A stretch of DNA of 62,367 bases from Lachnospiraceae bacterium (GCA_021199655.1 JAJQHQ010000045.1:1-62367); one strand, 5' to 3'. Counted from the stretch's first letter, positions 8,601 through 17,261 are shown. Program-made: numbers and translations. The notes: generated by a model not told the origin, from the letters alone.

Positions 8601-10420
8601 CTTCTGAACTGAAAAAGGCCGGGCAGGAGGTTATTGATGAAGTGAAAAAAGAGGGCAGGTACGCGGTGGTGCTCGCGTCACGGCCGTATCAGAATGACGC
8701 GCTGGTGAACCACGACCTGCCGGAGATGTTTACGAGTCTTGGCATTCCGGTGCTGACCGCGGATTCCGTGCCGGGCATAGAGAATGTGGATCTGACCCGG
8801 AGTCGTCTGGATATTGTCAACAACTATCACGCGAGGATGCTTTCCAGCGCCCTGATCGCGGCGGAGAGCCCGTATCTGGAGTATGTGCAGATCGTCAGCT
8901 TTGGCTGCGGCCACGATGCCTATCTGTCTGATGAGATCATACGTCTGATGAAAGAGACCTCCGGCAAGATTCCTCTCGTTCTAAAAGTGGATGAGAGCGA
9001 CGTACAGGGACCACTGCGTATCCGTGTCCGCTCCTTTGTGGAGACGGTGGAAAAACGGCGCAAAAAGAGCAGCGCCATGCAGGTTCATGGGCTTCCGGAT
9101 CCCTACCCGGTGAAGTTTACGAAAGCGGATCGAAAGGAAAAAATCCTGCTGGTGCCGAACACCTCACACGCGTTTGCCCGCCTGATGGCCGCCGCGATGA
9201 GCAGCCAGCATAAGATGAGAGCCGCGGCGCTGGACATTGGCCGTGAGGAGGCCATCCGTCTTGGCAAACAGTATGTACATAATGATATCTGCTTCCCGGC
9301 GCAGATCGTGATCGGCGAAGCGCTCGCCGCACTGAAAAGCGGCAAATACGACGACAAAGAGGTTGTCATCGCGATGGCAAAATACGTCGGCGACTGCCGC
9401 CTGACGCATTACAGCGCGCTGCTTCGAAAGGCGCTGGACGACGCGGGATATTCTCACGTGCCGATCGTGACGAACGATGACGTAGATTCTCATGATCTGC
9501 ATCCGGGCTACAAGCTGAGTATTTCTGCCTCGGTAAAGATCGCGTTCTGCCTGCCGATGATCGATGAACTGGAGGAACTGCTGCGCAAAATCCGGCCTTA
9601 TGAGAAGGAGCCGGGCAGTGCGAACCGCGCGTTTGAGGCGGCGATAGACGAGCTGATCTTCGGCCTGGAAAAGCACGGGTTAAGAGGCGCCAGACATGGG
9701 TTCAAAAAAGGCATTGAGCTGATGAAGAATGTGGATTATGACCGCTCGCGCCCGAAACCGCGTGTGCTGATTGTCGGTGAATATCTGTTGAATTTCCATC
9801 CGGGCGCGAACCATGATATCGAGGATTATCTGGAAAAGAACGGCTTTGAGATCATCGAAGCGAAGATGTCGGATGTCATCCAGAAGACATACTTCTATCA
9901 GGATTCGCAGAATAAGGAATATCATCTGGACCGAAAAACGACGGAAAAAGCCTGGCCAACAGTGGTAAATGAAGTTTTTGACTTTGCTCACAGCGTATCC
10001 GACTCAATTGCGAAGGAGCATCCGCTCTATGAGCGTCCGGCACGCCTGCCGGAGCTGGTAAAAGACAGCGATCCGATCATCCACCATACCTTTGATGCGG
10101 GGGAGGGCGTACTGATCCCGGGTGAGATCCTGCATAACGCGAAGAAAGGCTGCCGTGCCTTTGTCATCCTGCAGCCCTTTGGCTGCCTGCCGAACCATGT
10201 GGTAGGCCGCGGTATCGCCAAAAAGCTCAAGGAGCTTTATCCGGACGCACAGATCCTGCCGCTCGACTATGACCCGGATGTCAGCTTCGCGAACATTGAG
10301 AACCGCCTGCAGATGCTGATCATGAATTCAAAAGGCGACAGCCACTCGATGAAGCCCGCCGCTGCCGCGAAAGAAAAGACACAGGGGCAGCACAGCAGCC
10401 GGCTGGTGACGGCGCACTGA
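5678..10420 (+). CDS. Giant 2-hydroxyacyl-CoA dehydratase activase-like protein (two BadF/BcrA ATPase domains + DUF2229 + D-component-like region)
   Basis: At 1580 aa this belongs to the long 'acyl-CoA dehydratase activase-related' family. Order: ATPase domain 1 (about 10-300; GIDVGSTTTK phosphate loop, GSCAGGTGAF), a Ser/Ala-rich linker (about 325-360), ATPase domain 2 (about 393-680; GIDSGSTTTK, ACSSGCGSF), a CPFCTNHC cysteine cluster near 690, a DUF2229-like region with CFPAKLVHGH, and a C-terminal region with CFPAQIVIGEAL related to dehydratase D components. In characterised HgdC-type activases the Cys residues of the two ATPase halves bind a 4Fe-4S cluster and ATP hydrolysis drives low-potential electron transfer. 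No dehydratase alpha/beta subunits are adjacent, so the electron acceptor is unknown. Further linker insertions occur at about residues 770-790 and 860-885. Start ATG 5678 has AAGGAG just upstream. Confidence 0.85.
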   Translation: MPEKSSASRIFLVGIDVGSTTTKIVVVDEDTKQIIYSDYKRHNAAQVHSVCLALDLFLENRTGILEKISECGSGKSELTKGDSAKSPADVRLRVALTGSGGGEIAKLLGVPYIQEVVANSIALRSYYENVGTAIELGGQDAKMIFFHRDADGALNVSDMRMNGSCAGGTGAFIDEIATVLKTPVEEFNALAEQGTCVYDISGRCGVYAKTDIQPLLNQGVARQDLALSAFHAIAKQTIGGLAQGLDIEKPVVFEGGPLTFNPRLIRVFAERLGLTEEEMLIPERPEIMIAYGAALSLETMFAARTATYTVQDLLEKLEPGLACAAETASAGSCAASAVSAAVSGQESASGSFHTKYDPSKSYFSSEEEKGRFLKRHTLEECTPYQPQAGETVRAYLGIDSGSTTTKFVLMDEEENILDSFYSPNEGEPLMVAKKAVLAIRNRYRQAGAELEIIAAGSTGYGEMLFSKAWSTECHMVETVAHARAAAKYVDNATFILDIGGQDMKAIWVDHGIVTNIVVNEACSSGCGSFLENFASSLHIPVKDIARTAFESKNPAVLGSRCTVFMNSSIVTEQRNGKQSGDIMAGLCRSIIENVFTKVIRISNLDSLGDTIVVQGGTFQNDAVLCALEQYTGREVTRAPYPGLMGAIGAALLTKEHCEEEAAENLVRHTFIGLDAIENFSYTQEANSPCPFCTNHCKRTIVRFSNGNSWITNNRCERGEILGDPKDAAVREQLKEKKAEKDRVPNLFRLREELLFREYPYPNLYTADVSASSEGASAAETGSSIRDIHDRGVTIGIPRVLSFWETMPFWMTFWKSLGFRVRISDKSTRKIYESGLSAVTSDTVCFPAKLVHGHIRNLIGEDAAGGTGAAQGDAAKKHPRCDRIFMPSITTVHSENTEKTSESMCAVVKGYPIVIRNSDNPEKRWGIPFDTPLFHWHKTTDRNRQLTEYMEKTFGIAAEVTMQAIEAGDAAQETFSSELKKAGQEVIDEVKKEGRYAVVLASRPYQNDALVNHDLPEMFTSLGIPVLTADSVPGIENVDLTRSRLDIVNNYHARMLSSALIAAESPYLEYVQIVSFGCGHDAYLSDEIIRLMKETSGKIPLVLKVDESDVQGPLRIRVRSFVETVEKRRKKSSAMQVHGLPDPYPVKFTKADRKEKILLVPNTSHAFARLMAAAMSSQHKMRAAALDIGREEAIRLGKQYVHNDICFPAQIVIGEALAALKSGKYDDKEVVIAMAKYVGDCRLTHYSALLRKALDDAGYSHVPIVTNDDVDSHDLHPGYKLSISASVKIAFCLPMIDELEELLRKIRPYEKEPGSANRAFEAAIDELIFGLEKHGLRGARHGFKKGIELMKNVDYDRSRPKPRVLIVGEYLLNFHPGANHDIEDYLEKNGFEIIEAKMSDVIQKTYFYQDSQNKEYHLDRKTTEKAWPTVVNEVFDFAHSVSDSIAKEHPLYERPARLPELVKDSDPIIHHTFDAGEGVLIPGEILHNAKKGCRAFVILQPFGCLPNHVVGRGIAKKLKELYPDAQILPLDYDPDVSFANIENRLQMLIMNSKGDSHSMKPAAAAKEKTQGQHSSRLVTAH

Positions 10421-10497
10421 GTACGATGCACGGTTTGTCAGCAGATGTCAGAGACTTTATGCTGCTGTGCTGTTACTGATCCAGATGCCGCAAAGAA

Positions 10498-10526
10498 TTG
10501 ACATTTCCGCTGCGGTCATGTATAGT
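10498..10526 (+). promoter_or_regulatory. Strong sigma-A promoter ahead of a hairpin element and degV
   Basis: TTGACA (10498-10503), 17-bp spacer, TATAGT (10521-10526). The transcript would run through the hairpin element at 10535-10709 before reaching the DegV gene at 10806, so the element would form its structured 5' leader. Confidence 0.75.
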
Positions 10527-10534
10527 GGTAGCAG

Positions 10535-10764
10535 GTAACTATTTAGGACAGTACCTCGCACTCGCTGTGAGGTACGTATGAGAATGTTAATTTTACAGGG
10601 GAAAATCCTTCGCCAGGACGGCATCCCGCACTTCGTACGGGATATGTCCCATCGCAAAGCGATTTCAAATGGATTTTCCCTTGTAACTGTGAAGGTACTG
10701 AACAGTTACGATAACAGTTATGAATCATAAAAAAGCGGTAGCTGTGAAGTGACCGGGCAGTTAC
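10535..10764 (-). repeat. Dispersed hairpin element, long variant, plus a degenerate terminal hairpin
   Basis: 10535-10709 matches the element at 5467-5599 in the same orientation but carries an extra 37-bp hairpin (ATCCCGCACTTCGTACGGGAT) before the central stem. 10738-10764 is a second, worn terminal hairpin (GTAGCTGTGA...GGGCAGTTAC). The whole stretch lies between the promoter at 10498 and the DegV gene. Confidence 0.8.
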
Positions 10765-10805
10765 GGCAATCGCGGGATACCTGATTCCATACGGAGGAAA
10801 AAAAT

Positions 10806-11678
10806 ATGGATTATGAAATTTTTGTAGACATGTCTCTGGATATTGACGTGAAGATAGCAGAGCGGTATGGGATTCGGTTTGTCCCGATGGAATATATGCT
10901 TGGCGGCGAAACGTTCCGGGCGACGGGACCGGAGAGCGACGAGCGGATGCATAACTTTTATGAAAGCATGCGCCAGAACATCCCGACCAAGACCAGCCAG
11001 ATTACCCCGTATCAGTACGAGGAGACCTTTGGCCCGGTTGTCAAAGAAGGGAAAGCGATTCTGTATATCGCGCTTTCCAGCGGACTTTCCAAGACCTACG
11101 AGTCGGCCCTGCTGGCAGTGGACAACATGAAAGACGAATATGAGAATGTGCAGATCGAGGTGATCGACAGCCTGTCCGCGACTGGCGGTATGGGCATGCT
11201 GGCCGAGTCAGCTGCGAAGAACCGCGAAGCCGGTATGTCTCTTGAAGAGAACGCAAAATGGCTCCGGGATAACCTCACCTACCTGAACCATTGGTTCATG
11301 GTGGAGGATCTGGTCTATCTGCGGCGCGGCGGGCGTATTTCCGCGGCAACGGCGATCGTCGGTTCGGCGTTGAATATCAAGCCGCTTCTGACGATTGATG
11401 CGGAAGGCAAGCTGGTGTCTGTGGCGAACAAGCGCGGCAGCAAGCAGGCGATGCGTGCGCTGGCGGAGTATTACAGGACACGGTATGATGCCAGATTTGG
11501 TAATGCTGTCTACATCTGCTGTGCCGACTGTAAGGATTCGGCTGCCGAACTGAAAAATATGGTGCTAAAGATCAATCCGGACGCGGATGTGAGGATTACG
11601 ATGCTCTGCCCGGTCATCGGTGCGCACACCGGCCCGGGGATGCTGTCCTTGATCTTCTATGGAGCGGCGACAGAGTGA
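10806..11678 (+). CDS. DegV family fatty-acid-binding protein
   Basis: The 290-residue length and the order of motifs fit DegV/FakB proteins, which present bound fatty acid to a kinase for phospholipid synthesis in Firmicutes. Visible signatures: N-terminal strand and GIRFVPMEYMLGGETF, the TSQITPYQYEETF lipid-pocket segment near residue 63, IALSSGLSKTYESA near 97, and the C-terminal VIGAHTGPGMLSLIF. ATG 10806 follows ACGGAGGAAAAAA. Single-gene transcript ended by the hairpin at 11708. Confidence 0.9.
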   Translation: MDYEIFVDMSLDIDVKIAERYGIRFVPMEYMLGGETFRATGPESDERMHNFYESMRQNIPTKTSQITPYQYEETFGPVVKEGKAILYIALSSGLSKTYESALLAVDNMKDEYENVQIEVIDSLSATGGMGMLAESAAKNREAGMSLEENAKWLRDNLTYLNHWFMVEDLVYLRRGGRISAATAIVGSALNIKPLLTIDAEGKLVSVANKRGSKQAMRALAEYYRTRYDARFGNAVYICCADCKDSAAELKNMVLKINPDADVRITMLCPVIGAHTGPGMLSLIFYGAATE

Positions 11679-11707
11679 TCGGATCATTTAATTTAATATG
11701 GAAACGG

Positions 11708-11745
11708 AAAAGCTATGCGGGAATGTATTTCGTATAGCTTTTTTT
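11708..11745 (+). terminator. Intrinsic terminator after degV
   Basis: AAAGCTATGCG (11708-11718) pairs with CGTATAGCTTT (11731-11741), followed by an unbroken T run to 11745. Confidence 0.85.
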
Positions 11746-12035
11746 GATGCGCAGAGCCGGGCAAGGTGTATTGCGGCTAAAGCCGCACCCGGCTCGCGCT
11801 GGCGAGCAGGAGTCGAAAAGACCGCCTCCTACTCGATCGCAGATGCGGAGACTCAGCGTCAGCTGGAAAATTTCCATATGCGCCCCTGCGTATATAAAAT
11901 GAGGAGCTCGACATATTTCACATCGAACTCCTCAATGTAACTGCGCGCAAGGGGGTTGTGCACAGGTCTTACCGATTAGTTTCATCTGCCAATAGATGCC
12001 ATGTTAAACCCACATCGATTAGCAGTTCATGCATC
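11746..12035. other. Intergenic stretch with a nested hairpin, no gene seen
   Basis: GAGCCGGG (11754-11761) pairs with CCCGGCTC (11788-11795) around an inner GCGGCT-AA-AGCCGC hairpin (11773-11786). An 80-codon frame from 11698 overlaps the terminator and has no family features, so I do not call it. The rest up to the end of the Amt-PII gene shows no clear feature. Confidence 0.5.
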
Positions 12036-13778
12036 TTACTCTACATCGTTCAGCGCTGCCAGATCTTCCTCACCGGTGCGGACCTTGACTACCCTGTCCA
12101 CATTGTAGACGAAGATCTTGCCGTCGCCGATATGACCGGTGTAAAGTGCTTTCTTCGCAGTCTCGATCACGGTATCTACCGGCAGGTTGCCGACGATGAT
12201 CTCGACCTTTACCTTCGGAAGCAGCGTTGCGTCAAGCTCAACTCCACGATAGCGCTCGCCAGCACCCTTCTGAATGCCGCAACCCATGACCTGCGTTACC
12301 GTCATGCCGGTCACGCCAATGTCGTTCATGGCCTTTCTCAGCACGTCATAGCGGGACAGTCTCGCAATGATCGAAACTTTGTAGATACCGGTTTCGGATA
12401 CCGGAGCCTTGACCACCTTGACAGCCGCGTCCTTCTGTGCCTGCGAAGCGGAGACATAATCGTCGCTGCCCAGCTGTGTGTTGGCATTGACAGACATTGA
12501 AGTATTGGAAACATCCATGATGGAGAAGCCTGCGTATGCGCTCGGCAGACCATGCTCGGTTGCGTCCAGACCAAGGATTTCTTCTTCCTCTGATACACGG
12601 AGACCGAAGATTGCCTTGATGACAGTAAAGGTAATCGTGATCATCACTGCAGTCCATGCGGCTACCGCAATGAAACCAATCAGCTGTTTTCCGAGAAGTT
12701 CAAAGCCGCCGCCGTAAAAGAGGCCGACCAGTGTGTCATTGCCCGGAGCGGAAGTGGTGGCGAACAGACCGACCGCGATCGTACCCCAGATACCGTTGCA
12801 CATATGTACCGCAACCGCGCCGACCGGGTCGTCGATGCGAAGCTTATTGTCCAGAAGCCAGACACCAAATACCACCAGCAGGCCAGCTACCGCGCCGATC
12901 ACCAGAGCGCCGAAGCAGTCCGTCACATCGCAGGGAGCTGTGATCGCTACCAGACCAGCCAGAGAAGCGTTCAGGCACATGGAAACATCCGGCTTGCCAT
13001 ATTTGATCCAGGTAAAGATCATACAAACAACAGTCGCGGTCGCGGGAGCTACGGTCGTGGTAAGGAAAACAGAACCAAGCTGCTCTACAGAAGTACATGC
13101 CGCACCGTTGAATCCGTACCAACCGAGCCAGAGGATAAAGCAGCCGAGGCAGCCGAGCGGAAGGTTGTGGCCCGGGAACGCATTTACCTTCGTAATGTTT
13201 CCGGATTTATCTTTCTCGAATTTTCCGATACGCGGTCCAAGAATTTTTGCACCGATCAGAGCGGAGATACCACCGACCATATGGATCGCACAGGAACCGG
13301 CGAAATCATGGAAGCCCAGCTGAGAAAGCCAGCCGCCGCCCCAGATCCAGTGCGCCTCGATCGGGTAGATCAGAGCGGAGATCACCGCCGAATAAATACA
13401 GTAGGACAAGAACTTGGTCCGCTCTGCCATGGCTCCGGAAACGATCGTTGCGGTCGTCGCGCAGAATACCAGGTTGAACACGAAGTTGGACCAGTCAAAG
13501 TCCGCATAGCTTGTGAAAATATCGAACCCCGGCTTTCCGATGAATCCCGCAAGGTCTTCGCCGAGCAGCAGTCCGAAGCCGATCAGGATGAACATGATGG
13601 TACCGATACAGAAATCCATCAGATTCTTCATCAGGATATTACCGGTATTTTTTGCCCGTGTAAATCCTGCCTCTACCATTGCGAAGCCTGCCTGCATCCA
13701 GAATACAAGCGCGGCGCCGATCAGAAACCAGACACCGAATACTTCTCCGTTAATGGCGCTCAAAATTTCTTCTGTCAT
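12036..13778 (-). CDS. Ammonium transporter fused to a C-terminal PII signalling domain
   Basis: The 580-residue protein has an Amt channel (about 1-410; FWMQAGFAMVEAGFTRAKN, HWIWGGGWL, HMVGGISALIGA, VHMCNGIWGT) joined by a linker to a PII domain (about 465-575; IYKVSIIARLSRYDVLRKAMNDIG). Amt moves ammonium/ammonia across the membrane; PII normally gates it from the cytosol by binding ATP/ADP and 2-oxoglutarate, so the fusion builds sensor and channel into one chain. In the T-loop, QKGAGERYRGVELDATLLPKVK lines up with the usual QKG..E.YRGAEY..; the Tyr that is uridylylated in enteric PII (Tyr51) is Leu here, so that modification cannot occur. Such fusions are known in some Firmicutes. A consensus promoter and leader hairpin lie upstream. 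Confidence 0.93.
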   Translation of the reverse strand: MTEEILSAINGEVFGVWFLIGAALVFWMQAGFAMVEAGFTRAKNTGNILMKNLMDFCIGTIMFILIGFGLLLGEDLAGFIGKPGFDIFTSYADFDWSNFVFNLVFCATTATIVSGAMAERTKFLSYCIYSAVISALIYPIEAHWIWGGGWLSQLGFHDFAGSCAIHMVGGISALIGAKILGPRIGKFEKDKSGNITKVNAFPGHNLPLGCLGCFILWLGWYGFNGAACTSVEQLGSVFLTTTVAPATATVVCMIFTWIKYGKPDVSMCLNASLAGLVAITAPCDVTDCFGALVIGAVAGLLVVFGVWLLDNKLRIDDPVGAVAVHMCNGIWGTIAVGLFATTSAPGNDTLVGLFYGGGFELLGKQLIGFIAVAAWTAVMITITFTVIKAIFGLRVSEEEEILGLDATEHGLPSAYAGFSIMDVSNTSMSVNANTQLGSDDYVSASQAQKDAAVKVVKAPVSETGIYKVSIIARLSRYDVLRKAMNDIGVTGMTVTQVMGCGIQKGAGERYRGVELDATLLPKVKVEIIVGNLPVDTVIETAKKALYTGHIGDGKIFVYNVDRVVKVRTGEEDLAALNDVE

Positions 13779-13850
13779 AATAGTTCCTCCTCTTTTTAAA
13801 ATTCCGCTGTGCGGGATACTTCAGGGATTCTTTTCCTGTGAGATGTCTGC

Positions 13851-13898
13851 ACAACAGAAAAGGCGCCGGAGATAAATCTCCAACGCCTTTGTTGTTGT
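13851..13898 (-). promoter_or_regulatory. Terminator-like hairpin in the amt leader (candidate attenuator)
   Basis: On the minus strand, just inside the predicted transcript start, ACAACA.. AAAGGCG.TGGAGA pairs with TCTCC.GCGCCTTT..TGTTGT, a stem of about 20 bp with a short loop, and the 3' arm carries CCTTTTCTGTT. It lies about 75-120 nt upstream of the amt start, between promoter and gene. Position and form suggest controlled termination; the controller is unknown. On the plus strand it is not downstream of any gene. Confidence 0.6.
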
Positions 13899-13902
13899 CC
13901 CC

Positions 13903-13932
13903 ATTATAAGAGCACGGGGGCAAAATTGTCAA
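13903..13932 (-). promoter_or_regulatory. Consensus promoter for the Amt-PII gene
   Basis: Minus strand TTGACA (13932-13927), 18-bp spacer, TATAAT (13908-13903): both hexamers perfect. Confidence 0.8.
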
Positions 13933-14111
13933 TTCAAGATATTTCCAAAGAAAAAATAAAAATTCTAAAAATTTTGTTAAAAACGGAGAAATTAAGAAAA
14001 TATTCAGCAGTACGGGAATCAGCGGAACAGAATCCTATTTTATGAAATTTGTTCTTGCAATCTGTGGGCCATTGTGTTAGACTGTCCATGTTTGAGAACG
14101 GAGGTGTAATC

Positions 14112-14351
14112 GTGGCAACGGTAATTCGAATTATTCTGACAGTATTATTTATATTGGTATGCATTGTGATGACTGTACTTGTACTTGCCCAGCAGGGTAA
14201 GGAAGAAGGGCTTGGCTCGATCGGCGGCATGAGCAATTCTTACTGGAGCCAGAACAAATCGCGGTCGATGGAGGGCAATATAGTCAAGATTACGAAATGG
14301 CTTGCAGTTGCGTTTATCCTGATAGCGGTTATTTTGAATCTTGGTTTCTAG
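14112..14351 (+). CDS. secG: Preprotein translocase subunit SecG
   Basis: Small membrane subunit of the SecYEG channel, 79 aa. Two hydrophobic helices (IILTVLFILVCIVMTVLVL and WLAVAFILIAVILNLGF) flank the conserved loop LAQQGKEEGLGSIGG. I choose GTG 14112 because GGAGGTG at 14100-14106 is correctly spaced; an upstream in-frame ATG at 14049 would add 21 residues unlike SecG. Confidence 0.92.
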   Translation: MATVIRIILTVLFILVCIVMTVLVLAQQGKEEGLGSIGGMSNSYWSQNKSRSMEGNIVKITKWLAVAFILIAVILNLGF

Positions 14352-14361
14352 ACGAGTAAAG

Positions 14362-14400
14362 AGGACTGATGCAGAAGACTTGCATGAGTCCTTTTCTTTT
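14362..14400 (+). terminator. Intrinsic terminator after secG
   Basis: AGGACT-G-ATGCA (14362-14373) pairs with TGCAT-G-AGTCCT (14381-14392), followed by TTTCTTTT. Confidence 0.85.
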
Positions 14401-14487
14401 CTTATGCGAACGGCCGGGCAAGGCATATCCCATGTGAAGTGTGGGTTGCCCTCGCCCCGGTATGATTATTTATGAGGAAATGTATCA

Positions 14488-14949
14488 ATGGGAGAATCCA
14501 TAAAATTAATAGCAAACAATAAAAAAGCGTATCATGACTATTTTATTGAGGAAACCTATGAGGCAGGGCTGGCCCTGCACGGTACGGAAGTAAAGTCTCT
14601 GCGTATGGGGAAATGCAGCATCAAGGAGTCTTTTGTGCGCATTGAGAATGGGGAGATCTTTATCTATGGCATGCACATCAGCCCTTATGAGAAAGGGAAT
14701 ATTTTCAATAAAGACCCTCTGCGTGTAAAAAAACTGCTGATGCACCGGCAGGAGATCGGCCGGATGGCGGGAAAAGTCGCGGAAAAAGGATATACGCTGG
14801 TCCCGTTGCGGGTATATTTCAAGGGCAGTCTTGTGAAGGTTGAGATTGGTCTGGCAAAGGGCAAGAAGCTCTATGATAAACGCCAGGATATTGCGAAAAA
14901 GGATCAGCGCAGGGAGGCTGAAAAGGAATTCAAGCTGCGGTTGCGGTAA
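14488..14949 (+). CDS. smpB: SsrA-binding protein SmpB
   Basis: Binds tmRNA and delivers it to stalled ribosomes. The 153 residues show the family landmarks in order: [56 protein letters not shown] helix ([10 protein letters not shown]), [27 protein letters not shown] and the basic tail [15 protein letters not shown]. No tmRNA gene was recognised in the following kilobase. Confidence 0.96.
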   Translation: MGESIKLIANNKKAYHDYFIEETYEAGLALHGTEVKSLRMGKCSIKESFVRIENGEIFIYGMHISPYEKGNIFNKDPLRVKKLLMHRQEIGRMAGKVAEKGYTLVPLRVYFKGSLVKVEIGLAKGKKLYDKRQDIAKKDQRREAEKEFKLRLR

Positions 14950-15032
14950 GGAAAGAACTGTGTTTCATGTATGATCCGGCACAGTCTGCACAGGGTATTG
15001 TTACACAGTTTCCAGGAAAGGAGGAAAAGGAT

Positions 15033-15281
15033 ATGCCAGGAGGAAGAGCAGGCGGAGGACACGGAGGCGGTCCGGGCGGTGGCCCGGGTGGACCGGGAGG
15101 AGGCCCGAGAGGCGGCGGCCCGGGAGGACCCAGAGGCGGAGGGTACCGGGGCGGTCCGGGAGCACCTCCACCCCCGCGCAGAGGCTGGGGTGGATATGGA
15201 GGATATCCCCGCAGAGGATGCTGCAGCATTCCGTTTTGCTGCATCATAGCGGTGATCGTGCTTCTCGCAGTGATTTTTTAA
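15033..15281 (+). CDS. Small Gly/Pro-rich protein with a C-terminal Cys pair and membrane helix
   Basis: An 82-aa product begins at ATG 15033, 10 nt after AAAGGAGG (15018-15025). Residues 1-58 are almost all Gly, Pro and Arg, with aromatic residues only near the end (RRGWGGYGGYPRR). Then come RGCCSIPFCC and a hydrophobic helix IIAVIVLLAVIF at the extreme C-terminus. The layout suggests a tail-anchored envelope protein with a disordered cationic N-terminal part. No family recognised. An opposite-strand Pro-rich frame (14930-15247) is its mirror, not a gene. Strong codon and base bias reflects the repeats. Confidence 0.6.
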   Translation: MPGGRAGGGHGGGPGGGPGGPGGGPRGGGPGGPRGGGYRGGPGAPPPPRRGWGGYGGYPRRGCCSIPFCCIIAVIVLLAVIF

Positions 15282-15344
15282 GTGATATTATGCGGCTTTT
15301 AAACGTTTCTGCCTGTTTCATGGACATTGCCAGGCAGAAAAGGG

Positions 15345-15373
15345 CAGGCGGCTGATACAGCCGTCTGTTTTTT
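15345..15373 (+). terminator. Intrinsic terminator after the Gly-rich gene
   Basis: CAGGCGGCT (15345-15353), GATAC loop, AGCCGTCTG (15359-15367), then six T. A second hairpin (TTCTGCCTG/CAGGCAGAA, 15307-15339) lies just before it. Confidence 0.85.
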
Positions 15374-15453
15374 GCGTCTGCAGTTATCTGTCATAGGATT
15401 GCCGGTTTGTTTCATATAATAATTACTGATTCTTCGGGAAAGGACAGGCCGGA

Positions 15454-17233
15454 ATGAAAAAAAGAAAACAGCTGGAAACGCTGCTGACGGTTATTGAACT
15501 GGCGGCTCTGGCTGGAATCCTGATGCTTTCTTTTTATCTGCTTTATGGTTATTTTGAGGAAGGCGAACAGGAGGTGAGCGGTACGGCTGTGCGGATGACA
15601 GAGGACGGGCAGATGACAGAAGAAGCTTCCGCTGAGAATTCAGACAGCCTGGAGGATAATGAAGAACTGTTCTGGAGTACAGAAGCCTCCGACGTACAGG
15701 GTGCCGAAACGCAAAACGGAAGCGCACTTATTAATACCGTTGATACCAGCGCGGTCTCTGTTCGTGTGCGCATTCTGGATGATTTCTGGTCGGAGGAACT
15801 GTTTGATGAGATTACCGTATCCTCATCCGATGCTTTTATCGTGGAGCGGGGAACGTATACGGAAGCCGATGGTTTTGTGGGTGGCTCCGCAAAGGAAGGC
15901 GATGGAGCAGGTCTGGCAAAGGAAAGCAGCGAAGCAGGTCAGACAATGGAAAGCAATGAAATGGATCAGGAAGCGCAGAGAATCGATGCGGATCAGACGT
16001 ACATGGCCGCTGCGGACGACATGGAACTCTGGGATGCGCTTCGACTGTATTCGACTGAGGGCAGCACTCTTACCGTGACAAGCCTTACGAGGGCAGATGG
16101 TTCGCCGGAATACAGCGGAGAACTGTATATCTATCGGCTGGAGGAAGGACTTGCTCTGGTAAACGAGCTGCCTTTGGAGGAGTATCTTTATGCAGTTGTG
16201 TCAAGTGAGATGCCATCGTATTTTCCGGAAGAGGCGTTAAAAGCGCAGGCTGTCTGTGCACGGACTTACGCGCTCCGGTGCATTGAAGAAAAGAAAAACG
16301 GCAGGGATACGGCCTGGGAAGAGACGAATAATGAAAATGTGAATGAAAAGGATACGGATGAAACGGATATTAATGAAAAAAATCTGGCAGATTTGAATGA
16401 CAGCGCGTCGTTTCAAGTGTATAATAACAGAAAATCCACGCGGGCCTCTGTCAGCGCAGTGGATGCGACGTGCGGGAAAGTGCTGCTGGCGGACGAGATT
16501 CAGTACTATTCGACGTCTGCCCTTTCAGAACACAGGAATGATCTGGGTGGAGAAGAGGATTTTCGGGAGTTCCTGGAAGAGACACCTGAGGAGGGAGCAG
16601 AGTATGGATCCTCATGGCTTCGCTGGCAGGCAGAGCTTCCGATAAAACGGATTCTGAAGAATCTGGAAGCACTGTATGCCGGCCAATGGGAAGAGGAAGA
16701 TATAGACGGAAGCGCTTTGACGGAATCTTCAGTTGACATTGCTGTGGTGTCCCGCAGTGAGAATGGACAGGTACAGACGCTTGCGGTCACAGTTGGGACT
16801 GGAACAATTGAGATTGAGGGTGAGTACGCAGTCCGGCAGCTTCTTGCGCCCGGCGATACAGAGGTAGTCCTGATGGATGGGTCAACTGTATCCGGTATGC
16901 AGCTGCTGCCAAGCGCGTTTTTCTATGTGGACGGGGGGGACGGCTTTCGAAGAATATGCCGCCGGGGATGATGCGGATGTTACGGAATCATATGAGGCAG
17001 AAGACGATGGGAATATATCGGAATCGTATGCGGAGGAAAACGATTGGAATATATCAGAATCGTATGCGGAGGAAGACAACGGAAACATATCGGATGAGGA
17101 TGTCATCTGCATATACGGAGGCGGTTACGGACATGGGAACGGCATGAGCCAGTACGGTGCGGCACAGATGGCTGCTGACGGGGCTTCATATCTGGAAATT
17201 CTGGAATACTATTATGGGATTGCTGTAAAATAG
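15454..17233 (+). pseudogene. SpoIID/LytB-like protein interrupted by a frameshift in a G7 run
   Basis: SpoIID-type proteins are membrane-anchored peptidoglycan lytic transglycosylases or their amidase enhancers. An N-terminal membrane helix (about residues 13-32) is followed by a variable acidic region, then the SpoIID core ([29 protein letters not shown] near residue 240). The first frame ends at 16971; the conserved C-terminal motif (GGGYGHGNGMSQYGAAQMAADG) is in the next frame, ending at 17233. The switch lies at seven G residues (16933-16939); six G would restore one protein of about 592 aa. Two low-complexity inserts break the core: an Asn/Glu/Asp stretch (about 290-312) and a 36-bp tandem repeat (NISESYAEE units, about 17008-17095). 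It may be a pseudogene, a phase-variable tract or an assembly error. Confidence 0.8.
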
Positions 17234-17261
17234 AAACGGTGGACAGGGAGAACGAAAAAGA

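Noticed and set aside
11698-11940. 80-codon frame after degV.
   Set aside because: It overlaps the degV terminator and a hairpin; no homology visible.
14930-15247. Pro-rich minus frame opposite the Gly-rich gene.
   Set aside because: Mirror of the biased repeat composition; no start signal.
14950-15450. tmRNA gene next to smpB.
   Set aside because: Looked for the tRNA-like 3' end and tag frame; not found.
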